NCBI GenBank assembly: GCA_964612085.1
Contig: CAZTCJ010000069.1
Span: 1 to 20,788, forward strand
Origin: CAZTCJ01 sp964612085
Lineage (GTDB): Bacteria; Pseudomonadota; Alphaproteobacteria; JAJFIK01
Reading direction: 5' to 3'
Length of the DNA stretch: 20,788 nt
A model generated the notes under the pieces. It was not told where the DNA came from, searched no databases, and worked only from the letters and a program-made list of their open reading frames with translations. Both the position numbers and the translations under genes were made by a program. Position 1 is the first letter of the stretch; each line of letters begins with the position of its first letter. Below, in pieces: positions 7,930-15,180 of the stretch.

Positions 7930-10900
7930 TCAAGCCTCCTCGTCCGGTACGGACCATTCCTTGACGCGCGCCAGATGGTCGTAGTCGCCCGCATATTTCA
8001 GGAACTTTGGGCGGGGGCGGGAGAGATAAGGCGTGTCCGGATTGGCGTAGTCCCGCAAAAGGCGCATCAGGCCTGCCTGCACATCTTCGATCAGCGCCGT
8101 TGCGTCGCTTTCCTCCTTGGCCGGATCGACCGCCTTGCCCGGTTCCCGGCCACCCGACAGTTTCAGATAGCGCAGGCACGATACGGGGCCGCCGGTCAGG
8201 CCATCGAAACCGCCTTGGCTGGCGATCAGGCCTTCCAGCGGCAATTGCGGGTTGAGACCGGTCTCGACCTGCTTCACCGATGGCGGCGTGCCGGTCTTGT
8301 AATCGAGAATGGCATAGGAGCCGTCGGCCATCCGGTCGATCCGGTCGGCGCGGGCGCGCAGAGTGAAGCCCTGGCCGATATCGAAGGACAAGCGCCCATC
8401 GACTTCGAGCGCGGCGACGCCCGCCTCCCGCCGCCAGCGGCGTTCTTCGTCCACGAACCAGCCCATGGCGTCCTCGAAGCGCAGCCACCAGAAGGTCCGC
8501 ACACCGGGCCAGCGGAAATAGGGACGGAAGGCTTCGAGACCCAGAGCTTCAAGCTGATGAAACGCGTCATCCGGCAGATCGTCCGGGTGCTGCGCGGTGA
8601 AGCGGTGAAGGACATCGTGTAGAATATCTCCCCGGATGCGCGGATCAGGACGGCGATCCACCGGATCGAGGGGCCGAAGCCCCAAGATATACTGGGCATA
8701 GATCGTATACGGATCGCGGATCAAGGCTTCGATGCGGGTGACCGAAAGCCCCTTGGGCCTGGTTTCCACCGGCGGGCGCGGGGCGGGCGGCTTGGCGCGG
8801 GCGACCGGCGGTCCTGTGTCGAGACTGTCCGCCCACGCCAGATACGGCTGGTCCGGCGCCAGATGATCCACGCCCGCGTCCTTGTCGATGAGGCCCGCGC
8901 CCTTCAGCAGGTTTTCCAGCCGCAACAGCCAGCGGGACGGCACTTGCGGTGTGCCGTCGGCTTTCTCGGAGCGGGTGAGGATGACCCGGGGCGCGGCGCT
9001 TGCCATGGCGAAGTCGTGGGCGGCGAGGCCGATGCGCCGTTCGGGCGGCGACAGGCCCAGTTCCGCGCGCATGGGCCGGTTGAGCCACGGGTCGATGCCC
9101 GGATCCTCCGGCCAGATCTTTTCGTTCAAGCCGCCGAGGATCACCAGATCGGGCTGTTGCAGCCGGGCTTCCAAAGGTCCCCAGATGAACAGTCGGGGAT
9201 GAAGGCCCGTGGCCGGGCGGACGACCCGGCCTTCCGTCAGTGTGGTGAAGAGCGCGGCATAGTCCCTGGCGCGGGCCACCGGCAGAATGCCGCCCTCTTC
9301 CAGCATTTCCGACAGAAAGACGGAAAGGGCGTTACCGGCATCCTGCGCCCACAGCCGCTCCGCCCCCTTACCGTCAAGAGCCGGGTCCTCCGACGCCAGA
9401 TGCTCCGCCGCGCGGGCATGGGCCATGGCCCAGTCCGCAAGGGAGGTTTCGTCCGCCTCGGTCAAGGCCGTCAGAGGGCTGAAGGCCGTCTGCAGGCGGT
9501 CCGCCAGATCCATCAGATCCGCATGGCCGTCCGCCCGCTTCCCGATGGCCTGTTTCAGGCCGTCAAGGCCGGGCGCGGGCCGCAAACCGCGCAGCACCCG
9601 GCGTTCCAACTGGCTGATCAGCCGCGTGTAGCGCGCTCTGGAGAAGCCGAGCCTGCTGAAAGGGTGCTTCAGCAGGCTGAGCAAAGGCACCGGCGCCAGA
9701 TCCTGGGCATGCGCCTCGGCGATCAGGCGCAGAAACAGCGCGGGCGGGGTCAAGGACAAGGGGACGCCTGCAGAATCGTCCACCTGGATGTCCCAGCGCC
9801 GCAGATCCTGGGTCACCCGGCGGGCCAGACCCCGGTCGGGCGTCACCAGCGCCGCCGTCTGGCCGGGCACGTCCAGCGCCTCGCGCAGGCGCAGGGCGAT
9901 CAGGCGCGCCTCGGCGGCCTGATTGGGCGCTTCGATCCGCTCCAGCCCCGCGACGGCGTCGGGCGTCACATCGGTCTTGGCGGCCATCCAGCCATCGGTC
10001 GAACCGGCGGGCAGCAGGGCCGTATTGATCAGCCGGATCCGCGCCGCCGGGCCGTCTTCCGGGCGGACGCCGGGCCATAGCGGAATATCGGTCCGCTGAA
10101 GATCGAGCACGCCCAGCAGGTGTTTCAAACCGTATTGCGGATGGCTGGGATCGAGCGCCTCCCAATCGGTCTCGTCCATGGCGCAATCGAGACCCGGCAG
10201 TATCACCCGGCCCTTGGGCAGTCCGGCGATGGTCTTGAGCAGGCGGGCCGTGGCCGGAATACTGCCCGTGGAGCCGGCGGCGATCACCGGGTCCGGCGGC
10301 GGAGCCGCGCGCCAGGTCTCCACCACCGCGTCGATCAGGGCGCCCCGGCGCTTGATCGGATCCATTGCGCCGTCCTCGGTGAGAATGGCGGGCCAGGCCT
10401 CGGTCAGCAGGCTGAGAAAATCGACGGTCTTTTGCCAATGGGCGGCGAAGCGCTCCGGCGCCAGATCCTTGGCGCGGGTCAGGTCCGCTTCTTCCGTGTC
10501 GAGACCGTCGAGAAAGCGCGCGAGATCGGCGGCGAGCCGCATGGCCTGGTCGAGCGGCAGGGCCTTGGCGGCCGTGTCCTGGTCCCGGTCATGCCAGCGC
10601 TTGACGAGCTGGCTCAGCATGAGCTGGCGGCGCAGCCCGCCGATCGCGGGCGGCAGGGTGAGATCCGGGCGGCTCGTGCCGCTCAGGCTCAAGGTTTCTT
10701 CGTCCACATCGCCGATGGTCTGGATGACGGGCAGCAGAACGGGCGTTTCCTGGACCGCTTCCGTCAGACGGCGGAAACTGTCGCGCAAGGCCCGCACGGC
10801 CCGCCGGGTCGGCAAGAGCACGGTGACTCGGGTCAAGGCGAAGGGATCGTCCGCCTGCCTATGGTCCGCGAGGATCCCGCGTGCAAGCGCATCGACGAAA

Positions 10901-10950
10901 GCCTGGCCGGGCGGAATGGTGAAAACCTTGGGGCCGGGCTGTGCGGTCAT
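7930..10950 (-). CDS. addB: Double-strand break repair nuclease subunit AddB (alphaproteobacterial type)
   Basis: AddB is the partner of AddA; its nuclease cuts the strand opposite to that cut by AddA. The 1006-aa protein has no recognisable Walker A near its N-terminus (VTVLLPTRRAVRAL instead), fitting an inactivated helicase fold. Segments such as FIWGPLEARLQQPDLVILGG and LNEKIWPEDPGIDPWLNRPM are typical of the alphaproteobacterial family. The C-terminal nuclease is intact: RARADRIDRM (Asp869, Asp872), ILDYKTGTPPS (Asp883, Lys885) and a downstream NPQLPLEG helix. Only two cysteines occur in the whole protein, so the four-cysteine iron-sulphur staple known from Bacillus AddB cannot form. ATG 10948-10950 follows the murU stop by 15 bp. 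Identity rests on the nuclease, the context before addA and these family segments. Confidence 0.94.
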   Translation of the reverse strand: MTAQPGPKVFTIPPGQAFVDALARGILADHRQADDPFALTRVTVLLPTRRAVRALRDSFRRLTEAVQETPVLLPVIQTIGDVDEETLSLSGTSRPDLTLPPAIGGLRRQLMLSQLVKRWHDRDQDTAAKALPLDQAMRLAADLARFLDGLDTEEADLTRAKDLAPERFAAHWQKTVDFLSLLTEAWPAILTEDGAMDPIKRRGALIDAVVETWRAAPPPDPVIAAGSTGSIPATARLLKTIAGLPKGRVILPGLDCAMDETDWEALDPSHPQYGLKHLLGVLDLQRTDIPLWPGVRPEDGPAARIRLINTALLPAGSTDGWMAAKTDVTPDAVAGLERIEAPNQAAEARLIALRLREALDVPGQTAALVTPDRGLARRVTQDLRRWDIQVDDSAGVPLSLTPPALFLRLIAEAHAQDLAPVPLLSLLKHPFSRLGFSRARYTRLISQLERRVLRGLRPAPGLDGLKQAIGKRADGHADLMDLADRLQTAFSPLTALTEADETSLADWAMAHARAAEHLASEDPALDGKGAERLWAQDAGNALSVFLSEMLEEGGILPVARARDYAALFTTLTEGRVVRPATGLHPRLFIWGPLEARLQQPDLVILGGLNEKIWPEDPGIDPWLNRPMRAELGLSPPERRIGLAAHDFAMASAAPRVILTRSEKADGTPQVPSRWLLRLENLLKGAGLIDKDAGVDHLAPDQPYLAWADSLDTGPPVARAKPPAPRPPVETRPKGLSVTRIEALIRDPYTIYAQYILGLRPLDPVDRRPDPRIRGDILHDVLHRFTAQHPDDLPDDAFHQLEALGLEAFRPYFRWPGVRTFWWLRFEDAMGWFVDEERRWRREAGVAALEVDGRLSFDIGQGFTLRARADRIDRMADGSYAILDYKTGTPPSVKQVETGLNPQLPLEGLIASQGGFDGLTGGPVSCLRYLKLSGGREPGKAVDPAKEESDATALIEDVQAGLMRLLRDYANPDTPYLSRPRPKFLKYAGDYDHLARVKEWSVPDEEA

Positions 10951-10965
10951 GGCCTTGCCATGGGG

Positions 10966-11697
10966 TTAGGCAATCGCGGTCTTGAGTTCATTCAGATATT
11001 GTTCCGCTTGGTCCTTGCCGTCCGGGGTGCCCACATGCATCCAGAAGCCGTCGAGCCGGATGCCGTAAAGCCGGTCTTTCTCGATCGCCCGGTCCCACAG
11101 GACATTGGTCGAAAAGGGCGGAGGCGGCAGGTCGGTGAAGAGGCGCGGATGGATGATCTGCACGCCCGTCCAGGCGAAGGGCGCCACATGGCGGTCCTCG
11201 CGCCGGGTCAGGCGGCCGACCTTGTCCATGGTGAAATCGCCCATACCGTCATATCCGGAGGTTTTGACGAGCGGCGCAAGCAGCATCAGCGCATCCATCT
11301 TGCCGTCGTCCCACATGGCGATCATGCGTTCCAGATTGGCGCCGATGCCGTCGATCCAGATCGAATCGGAATTGTGGGTGAAGAACGGTTTGTCGCCCAA
11401 GAGCGGCAAGGCCTTGGCGATGCCGCCGCCGGTATCGAGCAATTCTCCGGTCTCGTCGGAAAGATGGATCGCGGGCTTGTTGCGGCCTTTCAGGTGCTTT
11501 TTCACCTTGTCGGCCATGTAATGCATATTGACCACGATGTCGCTGACGCCCACGGAGGTCAGGCGCTCGATGGCATGGTCGAGCAGGGTACGGCCGTCCA
11601 CTTCGATCAGCGGTTTAGGCAGGTGATCCGTCAGCGGACGCATGCGCTTGCCCAGGCCCGCCGCCAGGATCATCGCTTTTGTCGGCCGTTCCGCCAT
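10966..11697 (-). CDS. murU: N-acetylmuramate 1-phosphate uridylyltransferase (MurU-type nucleotidyltransferase)
   Basis: This is a sugar-1-phosphate nucleotidyltransferase of 243 aa. In Pseudomonas, MurU turns MurNAc-1-phosphate plus UTP into UDP-MurNAc, the last step of a peptidoglycan recycling route that bypasses MurA. The N-terminal signature AMILAAGLGKRMRPLT with PKPL (about 8-30) is the nucleotide-binding loop. TGGGIAKALPLLG follows, and NSD (Asp111) matches the metal-binding Asp. The C-terminal motif usually written DVGTP reads FWMHVGTPDG, with His221 in the Asp position. ATG at 11695-11697 has GAGG upstream; the frame is open for 68 further residues, but these overlap amgK and look unlike the family. 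The 11-bp gap after amgK supports the pathway call. A mannose-1-phosphate guanylyltransferase-like role cannot be excluded from sequence. Confidence 0.82.
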   Translation of the reverse strand: MAERPTKAMILAAGLGKRMRPLTDHLPKPLIEVDGRTLLDHAIERLTSVGVSDIVVNMHYMADKVKKHLKGRNKPAIHLSDETGELLDTGGGIAKALPLLGDKPFFTHNSDSIWIDGIGANLERMIAMWDDGKMDALMLLAPLVKTSGYDGMGDFTMDKVGRLTRREDRHVAPFAWTGVQIIHPRLFTDLPPPPFSTNVLWDRAIEKDRLYGIRLDGFWMHVGTPDGKDQAEQYLNELKTAIA

Positions 11698-11708
11698 GGT
11701 CTGCCTCT

Positions 11709-12872
11709 TTAGTGCGCCTGCGCGCGCGGTTGTGTACGGTGGAAATGCTCTTCGAGAATGCCGCCCCGCAAGGCGTCCGGCACATGGGTGTCGAACCAGG
11801 CGCGCACCGGCGCCAGATCGGCATGGGTCAGGCCCGCTTCCAGATAGCGCCAGACCCGGGGGATATGTTTCAGATAGCCGGGCTTGCCGTCGCGCAGCCA
11901 CAGGCGGGCGAAAATGCCGAGGATCTTGGTGTTGCGCTGAACGTTCAGGATGGCGTAGGCGCTCAAGAAAGCATTCCGGTCGAAGGCCGGGTCGGCGCTC
12001 ATGCGGGCGGTCATGTAACGCTCCAGCATGGCCTCGGCCAGATCCGGCTCCACGTCCCGGCGTGCATCTGTCAGCAGAGAGACGAGATCATAGGCCCCAT
12101 GGCCTGCGAGCGCGTCCTGGAAATCGAGCAGGCCGACCCGGGCGACGCCCGCGCGCTCCGGCAGCCAGAGCAGATTCTCCGCATGGTAATCGCGCAACAC
12201 CATTACCGGCTGGGGCGTCTCCAGGCGCGGCAGCACATCGGCCCAGGCCCGGGCGCTTTCCTCGTAGACGGCTTGTTCCACCGCGCCGCCTTGGGCCGCG
12301 CGCAGATACCAGTCGATCATGATGACGGTTTCGGTCTCAAGCGCCAGCCGGTCATAGGACAAAAGGGGCAGGGATGTGCCGTTTTGCAAGGCCAGCCGTT
12401 CGGGCGCCGGATGGCCGTGGAGGGCGGCAAGCGCATCCACGGCGGCCTCGTAAAGCGGCCAGGGGTCCTGGCCCGCGCCGATGATCCGGGCAAAGAGTGC
12501 ATCGCCCAGATCTTCCAGCAGCATCAGGCCCCGCTCGAAATCGGCATTGATGATACGCGGCGCGCTTAGGCCCTTGCCCGTGAGCCAGGAAGCAACGGCC
12601 GCGAACGGACGGCTGTCGGGACCGGCGAGCCGCGCCATGGCGTTATAGCCGAGCGCCCGGCGCTGGGCGGCGTCGGCATCCGCCGGACAGGCGGCAGCTT
12701 CGGCGGCGGGCGGCGCATCCATCAGCACGGCGCGGCCTTTGTCCGTTTCCAGACGATAATAGGCGCGGGTCGAGGCGTCGGCGGCGAGCGGGCGGATCGC
12801 GTCTTTCGGCCAGCCGGCCGCTGCGACGAAATGCGTCCGGTCGAGCGCGCGCATGTCAGGTTCAAGTTTCAT
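11709..12872 (-). CDS. amgK: N-acetylmuramate/N-acetylglucosamine anomeric kinase (AmgK-type phosphotransferase)
   Basis: This is an aminoglycoside-phosphotransferase-fold kinase of 387 aa. In Pseudomonas, AmgK phosphorylates recycled MurNAc (and GlcNAc) at the anomeric carbon to feed MurU. The N-terminal ATP loop reads ADASTRAYYRL (about 31-41). LLEDLGDALF is at about 118-127. The catalytic loop VLRDYHAENLLW contains Asp228 and Asn233, and LLDFQDALAG contains the metal-binding Asp250. The protein is longer than the Pseudomonas enzyme as I remember it. Its start overlaps the tsaE stop by 11 bp and murU follows 11 bp after its stop. An alternative ATG at 12854 (residue 7) would remove the overlap but has no Shine-Dalgarno, whereas AAGGGA precedes 12872. 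Sequence alone might suggest an aminoglycoside resistance gene; the neighbour murU argues for cell-wall recycling. Confidence 0.85.
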   Translation of the reverse strand: MKLEPDMRALDRTHFVAAAGWPKDAIRPLAADASTRAYYRLETDKGRAVLMDAPPAAEAAACPADADAAQRRALGYNAMARLAGPDSRPFAAVASWLTGKGLSAPRIINADFERGLMLLEDLGDALFARIIGAGQDPWPLYEAAVDALAALHGHPAPERLALQNGTSLPLLSYDRLALETETVIMIDWYLRAAQGGAVEQAVYEESARAWADVLPRLETPQPVMVLRDYHAENLLWLPERAGVARVGLLDFQDALAGHGAYDLVSLLTDARRDVEPDLAEAMLERYMTARMSADPAFDRNAFLSAYAILNVQRNTKILGIFARLWLRDGKPGYLKHIPRVWRYLEAGLTHADLAPVRAWFDTHVPDALRGGILEEHFHRTQPRAQAH

Positions 12873-13350
12873 CGCCGGTCAGTCCCTTCAGCCGCTCGTC
12901 CCAGTGAGCCCGGTCCGCCTGGATGCGGGCGATGCGGGCAGTGGGGTCCTTGCCGTCCGCACCCAGTGTAAGGTGCAGCCTGTGGGGCGGGCAGAACGGC
13001 CCCAGCCTGTCCGGCCATTCCACCAGAACCACGCCGGAGGCCACGGCGTCATCCCACCCCAGTTCCACAACTTCAAGGGAGTCGCTGATTCGATAAAGAT
13101 CGAAATGCGAAATCTCAAAGCCTTGAGCGCTATAGGTTTGGATCAAGGTGAAAGTGGGGCTCGGTACCTCTTCGTCCGGGCTGGTCAGGGCCTGAATCAG
13201 CGCGCGGGCGAAGGTGGTCTTGCCGGCCCCCAGATCGCCGGACAGCGCCACCACATCGCCGGTGCGCAATCGCGGCGCGAGATTTTGCGCAAGACGCCGG
13301 GTTGCAGCTTCGCTCGCAAGCGGTATGACTTGAGTCAAAGGATCGGGCAT
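12862..13350 (-). CDS. tsaE: tRNA threonylcarbamoyladenosine biosynthesis ATPase TsaE
   Basis: TsaE is the small P-loop ATPase that works with TsaB-TsaD in making t6A37 on ANN-decoding tRNAs. The 162-aa protein has Walker A SGDLGAGKTTFARAL (Lys44). The switch segment PSPTFTLIQTY is at about 63-73, the HFDLYR segment with Asp84 follows, and the conserved EWPDRL is at about 111-116. These are the defining motifs of the former YjeE family. The length is usual. ATG 13348-13350 has only a weak AGG upstream. It is the first gene of the - strand operon with amgK, murU, addB and addA, and is divergent from the ferredoxin reductase gene across 81 bp. I am confident of the identity. Confidence 0.96.
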   Translation of the reverse strand: MPDPLTQVIPLASEAATRRLAQNLAPRLRTGDVVALSGDLGAGKTTFARALIQALTSPDEEVPSPTFTLIQTYSAQGFEISHFDLYRISDSLEVVELGWDDAVASGVVLVEWPDRLGPFCPPHRLHLTLGADGKDPTARIARIQADRAHWDERLKGLTGDET

Positions 13351-13378
13351 GGACGGCAGACCTAATACGTGTCTTGCG

Positions 13379-13407
13379 GTTCTACTGCCCGCTGGGCTCT
13401 GTCACAA
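13379..13407 (-). promoter_or_regulatory. Candidate promoter for the tsaE-amgK-murU-addBA operon
   Basis: On the - strand, TTGTGA (complement of 13402-13407) and TAGAAC (complement of 13379-13384) are spaced 17 bases apart, about 30 bp upstream of tsaE. Each matches the sigma-70 consensus at 4 of 6 positions. The 81-bp divergent gap must also serve the ferredoxin reductase gene. This is a weak prediction based on spacing only. Confidence 0.3.
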
Positions 13408-13431
13408 GCAGGGCGGTTATGAGGTATCTGA

Positions 13432-14658
13432 ATGCGTGAGACTTTCGTCATTGTCGGGGCGGGCCAGGCGGCCGCGCAAGCGATTACCAGCTTGCGTCAG
13501 GAGGGCTTTGCGGGCCGCATCGTGCTCGTGGGCGATGAGGCGTATGTGCCCTACCAGCGCCCGCCGCTCTCCAAGAAGTTCCTGTCGGGCGAACTGGGCC
13601 TGGAGCGGGTCTATATCAAGCCCGAAGAGTTCTTCGGCGAACTCGATGTGGAGCTGAGGTTGGGCCGCCGCGTCACCCGCCTGGACCGCGAGAAGAAAGA
13701 GATCGAACTGGAAGGCGGCGAACGGCTCGGCTACGCCAAGCTGCTGATGGCTACGGGCTCGCGGGTGCGCCGCCTGCCGGTGCCGGGTGAGGACATGAAG
13801 GGCGTGCATTATCTGCGCACTCTCGACGATGTCATCGATATCCGGGAGCACCTCACGCAAGGCGCGCGGCTGGTGATCGTCGGCGGCGGTTATATCGGGC
13901 TCGAAGTGGCGGCGATCTCCATCAAGCGCGGCGCGGCCGTAACGGTGCTGGAAATGGAAGAGCGCTGCATGGCGCGGGTGACGGCGCCGGAGGTTTCCGC
14001 CTTTTTCGAACAGGTGCACCGGGAAGAGGGCGTGGAGATCCGCACCAACGCGCGGGTCACCAGCTTCGAGGGCGCGGGGCGGCTTCAGACCGTGGTCTGC
14101 GCCGACGGCTCCCGGATCGATGCGGATCTGGCGATCATCGGCATCGGCATCGTGCCGAACACGGAGCTGGCGGTGGCGGCGGGCCTGCCCTGCGACAACG
14201 GCATCCTGGTGGACGAACACGGCAGCACCGCCGATCCGGACATTTTCGCGGCCGGCGACTGTTCCAACCATCCCAACGATCTGGTGGGCCGGCGCATCCG
14301 GCTGGAATCCGTGCAGAACGCCATCGATCAGGCCAAGATCACGGCGGCGGCCATGTGCGGCACGCTCAAGCCGTACCGGGAAGTGCCCTGGTTCTGGTCC
14401 GATCAATATGATCTCAAGCTTCAGATCGCGGGCCTGTCGGAAGGCTACGATTCCATCGTCCTGCGCGGCGATCCGTCCACCCGGAGTTTCGCGGCCTTTT
14501 ACCTGAGGGCCGGTACCATCATCGCGGTCGATGCGGTAAACGCGGTGCCGGAGTTCATGATCGGCAAAAAACTCATTGCGGCGCAGGCACGTCTTGCGCC
14601 GGAGCGGCTCGCCGATCTATCCGTTTCCATGAAAGAGTTGGGTCAAGAGGCAGTGTGA
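13432..14658 (+). CDS. NAD(P)H-ferredoxin reductase, putidaredoxin-reductase family
   Basis: This is a 408-aa FAD flavoprotein of the type that reduces [2Fe-2S] ferredoxins for P450s, Rieske oxygenases or Fe-S assembly. The FAD-binding fold begins at residue 5 with FVIVGAGQAAAQA, followed by VGDEAYVPYQRPPLSK (about 33-48). The second dinucleotide fold VIVGGGYIGLE (about 148-158) leads to TVLEMEE, where the acidic Glu174 at the strand end suggests NADH rather than NADPH. IFAAGDC (Asp276) contacts flavin, and PWFWSDQYDLKLQIAG (319-334) is the interface signature of this reductase family. ATG 13432 has GAGG upstream with 7 bases spacing. The gene is 73 bp before the ferredoxin gene, its likely partner. 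No oxygenase lies nearby, so the final electron acceptor is unknown. Confidence 0.92.
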   Translation: MRETFVIVGAGQAAAQAITSLRQEGFAGRIVLVGDEAYVPYQRPPLSKKFLSGELGLERVYIKPEEFFGELDVELRLGRRVTRLDREKKEIELEGGERLGYAKLLMATGSRVRRLPVPGEDMKGVHYLRTLDDVIDIREHLTQGARLVIVGGGYIGLEVAAISIKRGAAVTVLEMEERCMARVTAPEVSAFFEQVHREEGVEIRTNARVTSFEGAGRLQTVVCADGSRIDADLAIIGIGIVPNTELAVAAGLPCDNGILVDEHGSTADPDIFAAGDCSNHPNDLVGRRIRLESVQNAIDQAKITAAAMCGTLKPYREVPWFWSDQYDLKLQIAGLSEGYDSIVLRGDPSTRSFAAFYLRAGTIIAVDAVNAVPEFMIGKKLIAAQARLAPERLADLSVSMKELGQEAV

Positions 14659-14676
14659 CTTATCTATGGTGAGCAG

Positions 14677-14695
14677 CGCCGACAATCTGTCGGCG
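14677..14695 (+). other. Stem-loop between ferredoxin reductase and ferredoxin genes
   Basis: CGCCGAC (14677-14683) and GTCGGCG (14689-14695) form a perfect 7-bp stem with a 5-base loop. GCA/TGC can pair further out at 14673-14675 and 14698-14700. Only three T follow, so it is not a strong terminator. It may modulate mRNA processing or set the ratio of ferredoxin to reductase; that role is inferred. Confidence 0.5.
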
Positions 14696-14731
14696 TTTGC
14701 TGTTGGATGAGGCTGAATTCCAGGGAAGATC

Positions 14732-15052
14732 ATGGCGAAAATCAAATATATCGAACATGACGGCACCGAGCGGGTGATCGAGGTTGCCAATGGCATGACC
14801 GTGATGGAAGGGGCGGTGAAGAACATGGTGCCGGGCATCGATGCCGATTGCGGCGGCGCCTGCGCCTGCGCCACCTGCCATGTCTATGTGGACGAAGCCT
14901 GGATCGAAAAGCTGGGCCGCGCCGAAGGCATGGAAGAAAGCATGCTCGACTTCGCCGAGGAGGTGCGTCCCAACAGCCGCCTGTCCTGCCAGATCACGGT
15001 CTCCGACGAACTCGACGGCCTCGTGGTCACCACGCCCAAAAGCCAGCACTGA
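14732..15052 (+). CDS. [2Fe-2S] ferredoxin, adrenodoxin/putidaredoxin class
   Basis: This is a 106-aa soluble one-electron carrier. The cluster ligands are Cys40, Cys46, Cys49 (C-x5-C-x2-C in DADCGGACACATCHVYV) and Cys86 in RLSCQITV, the vertebrate-type/adrenodoxin spacing. Cys44 is an additional non-ligand cysteine. The acidic helix AEGMEESMLDFAEEVRP (about 64-80) is the region through which this class contacts its reductase and acceptors. ATG 14732 has AGGGA with 5 bases spacing. It sits right behind a matching reductase, so the pair should form an NADH-driven chain. The length recalls the essential ferredoxin VI of Rhodobacter, so a housekeeping role in Fe-S or haem metabolism is as possible as a P450 role. 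Confidence 0.93.
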   Translation: MAKIKYIEHDGTERVIEVANGMTVMEGAVKNMVPGIDADCGGACACATCHVYVDEAWIEKLGRAEGMEESMLDFAEEVRPNSRLSCQITVSDELDGLVVTTPKSQH

Positions 15053-15098
15053 TCGGCCGGTTCGCGGGCTCTCCTTTTGCGGTCACATTCTTGTGGTC

Positions 15099-15113
15099 GG
15101 TCCTTCTGGGACC
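15099..15113 (+). other. Short stem-loop downstream of the ferredoxin gene
   Basis: GGTCC (15099-15103) and GGACC (15109-15113) form a 5-bp stem with a 5-base loop, extendable by GTC/GAC with a one-base bulge. There is no T-run, so it is a poor terminator. It lies in the 128-bp gap before the peroxiredoxin-like gene. Confidence 0.35.
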
Positions 15114-15142
15114 TGACAGTGTTTGTGCGTGGTCCCATGTGC

Positions 15143-15157
15143 AGGTTTGACAAACCT
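15143..15157. promoter_or_regulatory. 15-bp palindrome upstream of the peroxiredoxin-like gene (operator candidate)
   Basis: AGGTTTG-A-CAAACCT is a perfect 7+1+7 palindrome 23 bp before the ATG at 15181. A -35-like TTGACA (15147-15152) lies inside it, but no -10 box follows at 16-18 bases. The symmetry and position suit a dimeric regulator binding site. The protein that would bind it is unknown. Confidence 0.4.
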
Positions 15158-15180
15158 CATCCCAAGGGAGCTTTTCCATC

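Noticed and set aside
7303..11712. Long + strand open frames (7303-8622, 8863-10080, 10120-11712)
   Set aside because: They lie opposite addA, addB and murU, whose motifs are clear. Their translations are Gln/Arg/Gly-rich with no known domain.
11709..12872. Reading the APH-fold kinase as an aminoglycoside resistance gene
   Set aside because: The fold alone does not give the substrate. Tight linkage to a MurU-type nucleotidyltransferase in a housekeeping operon fits AmgK better.
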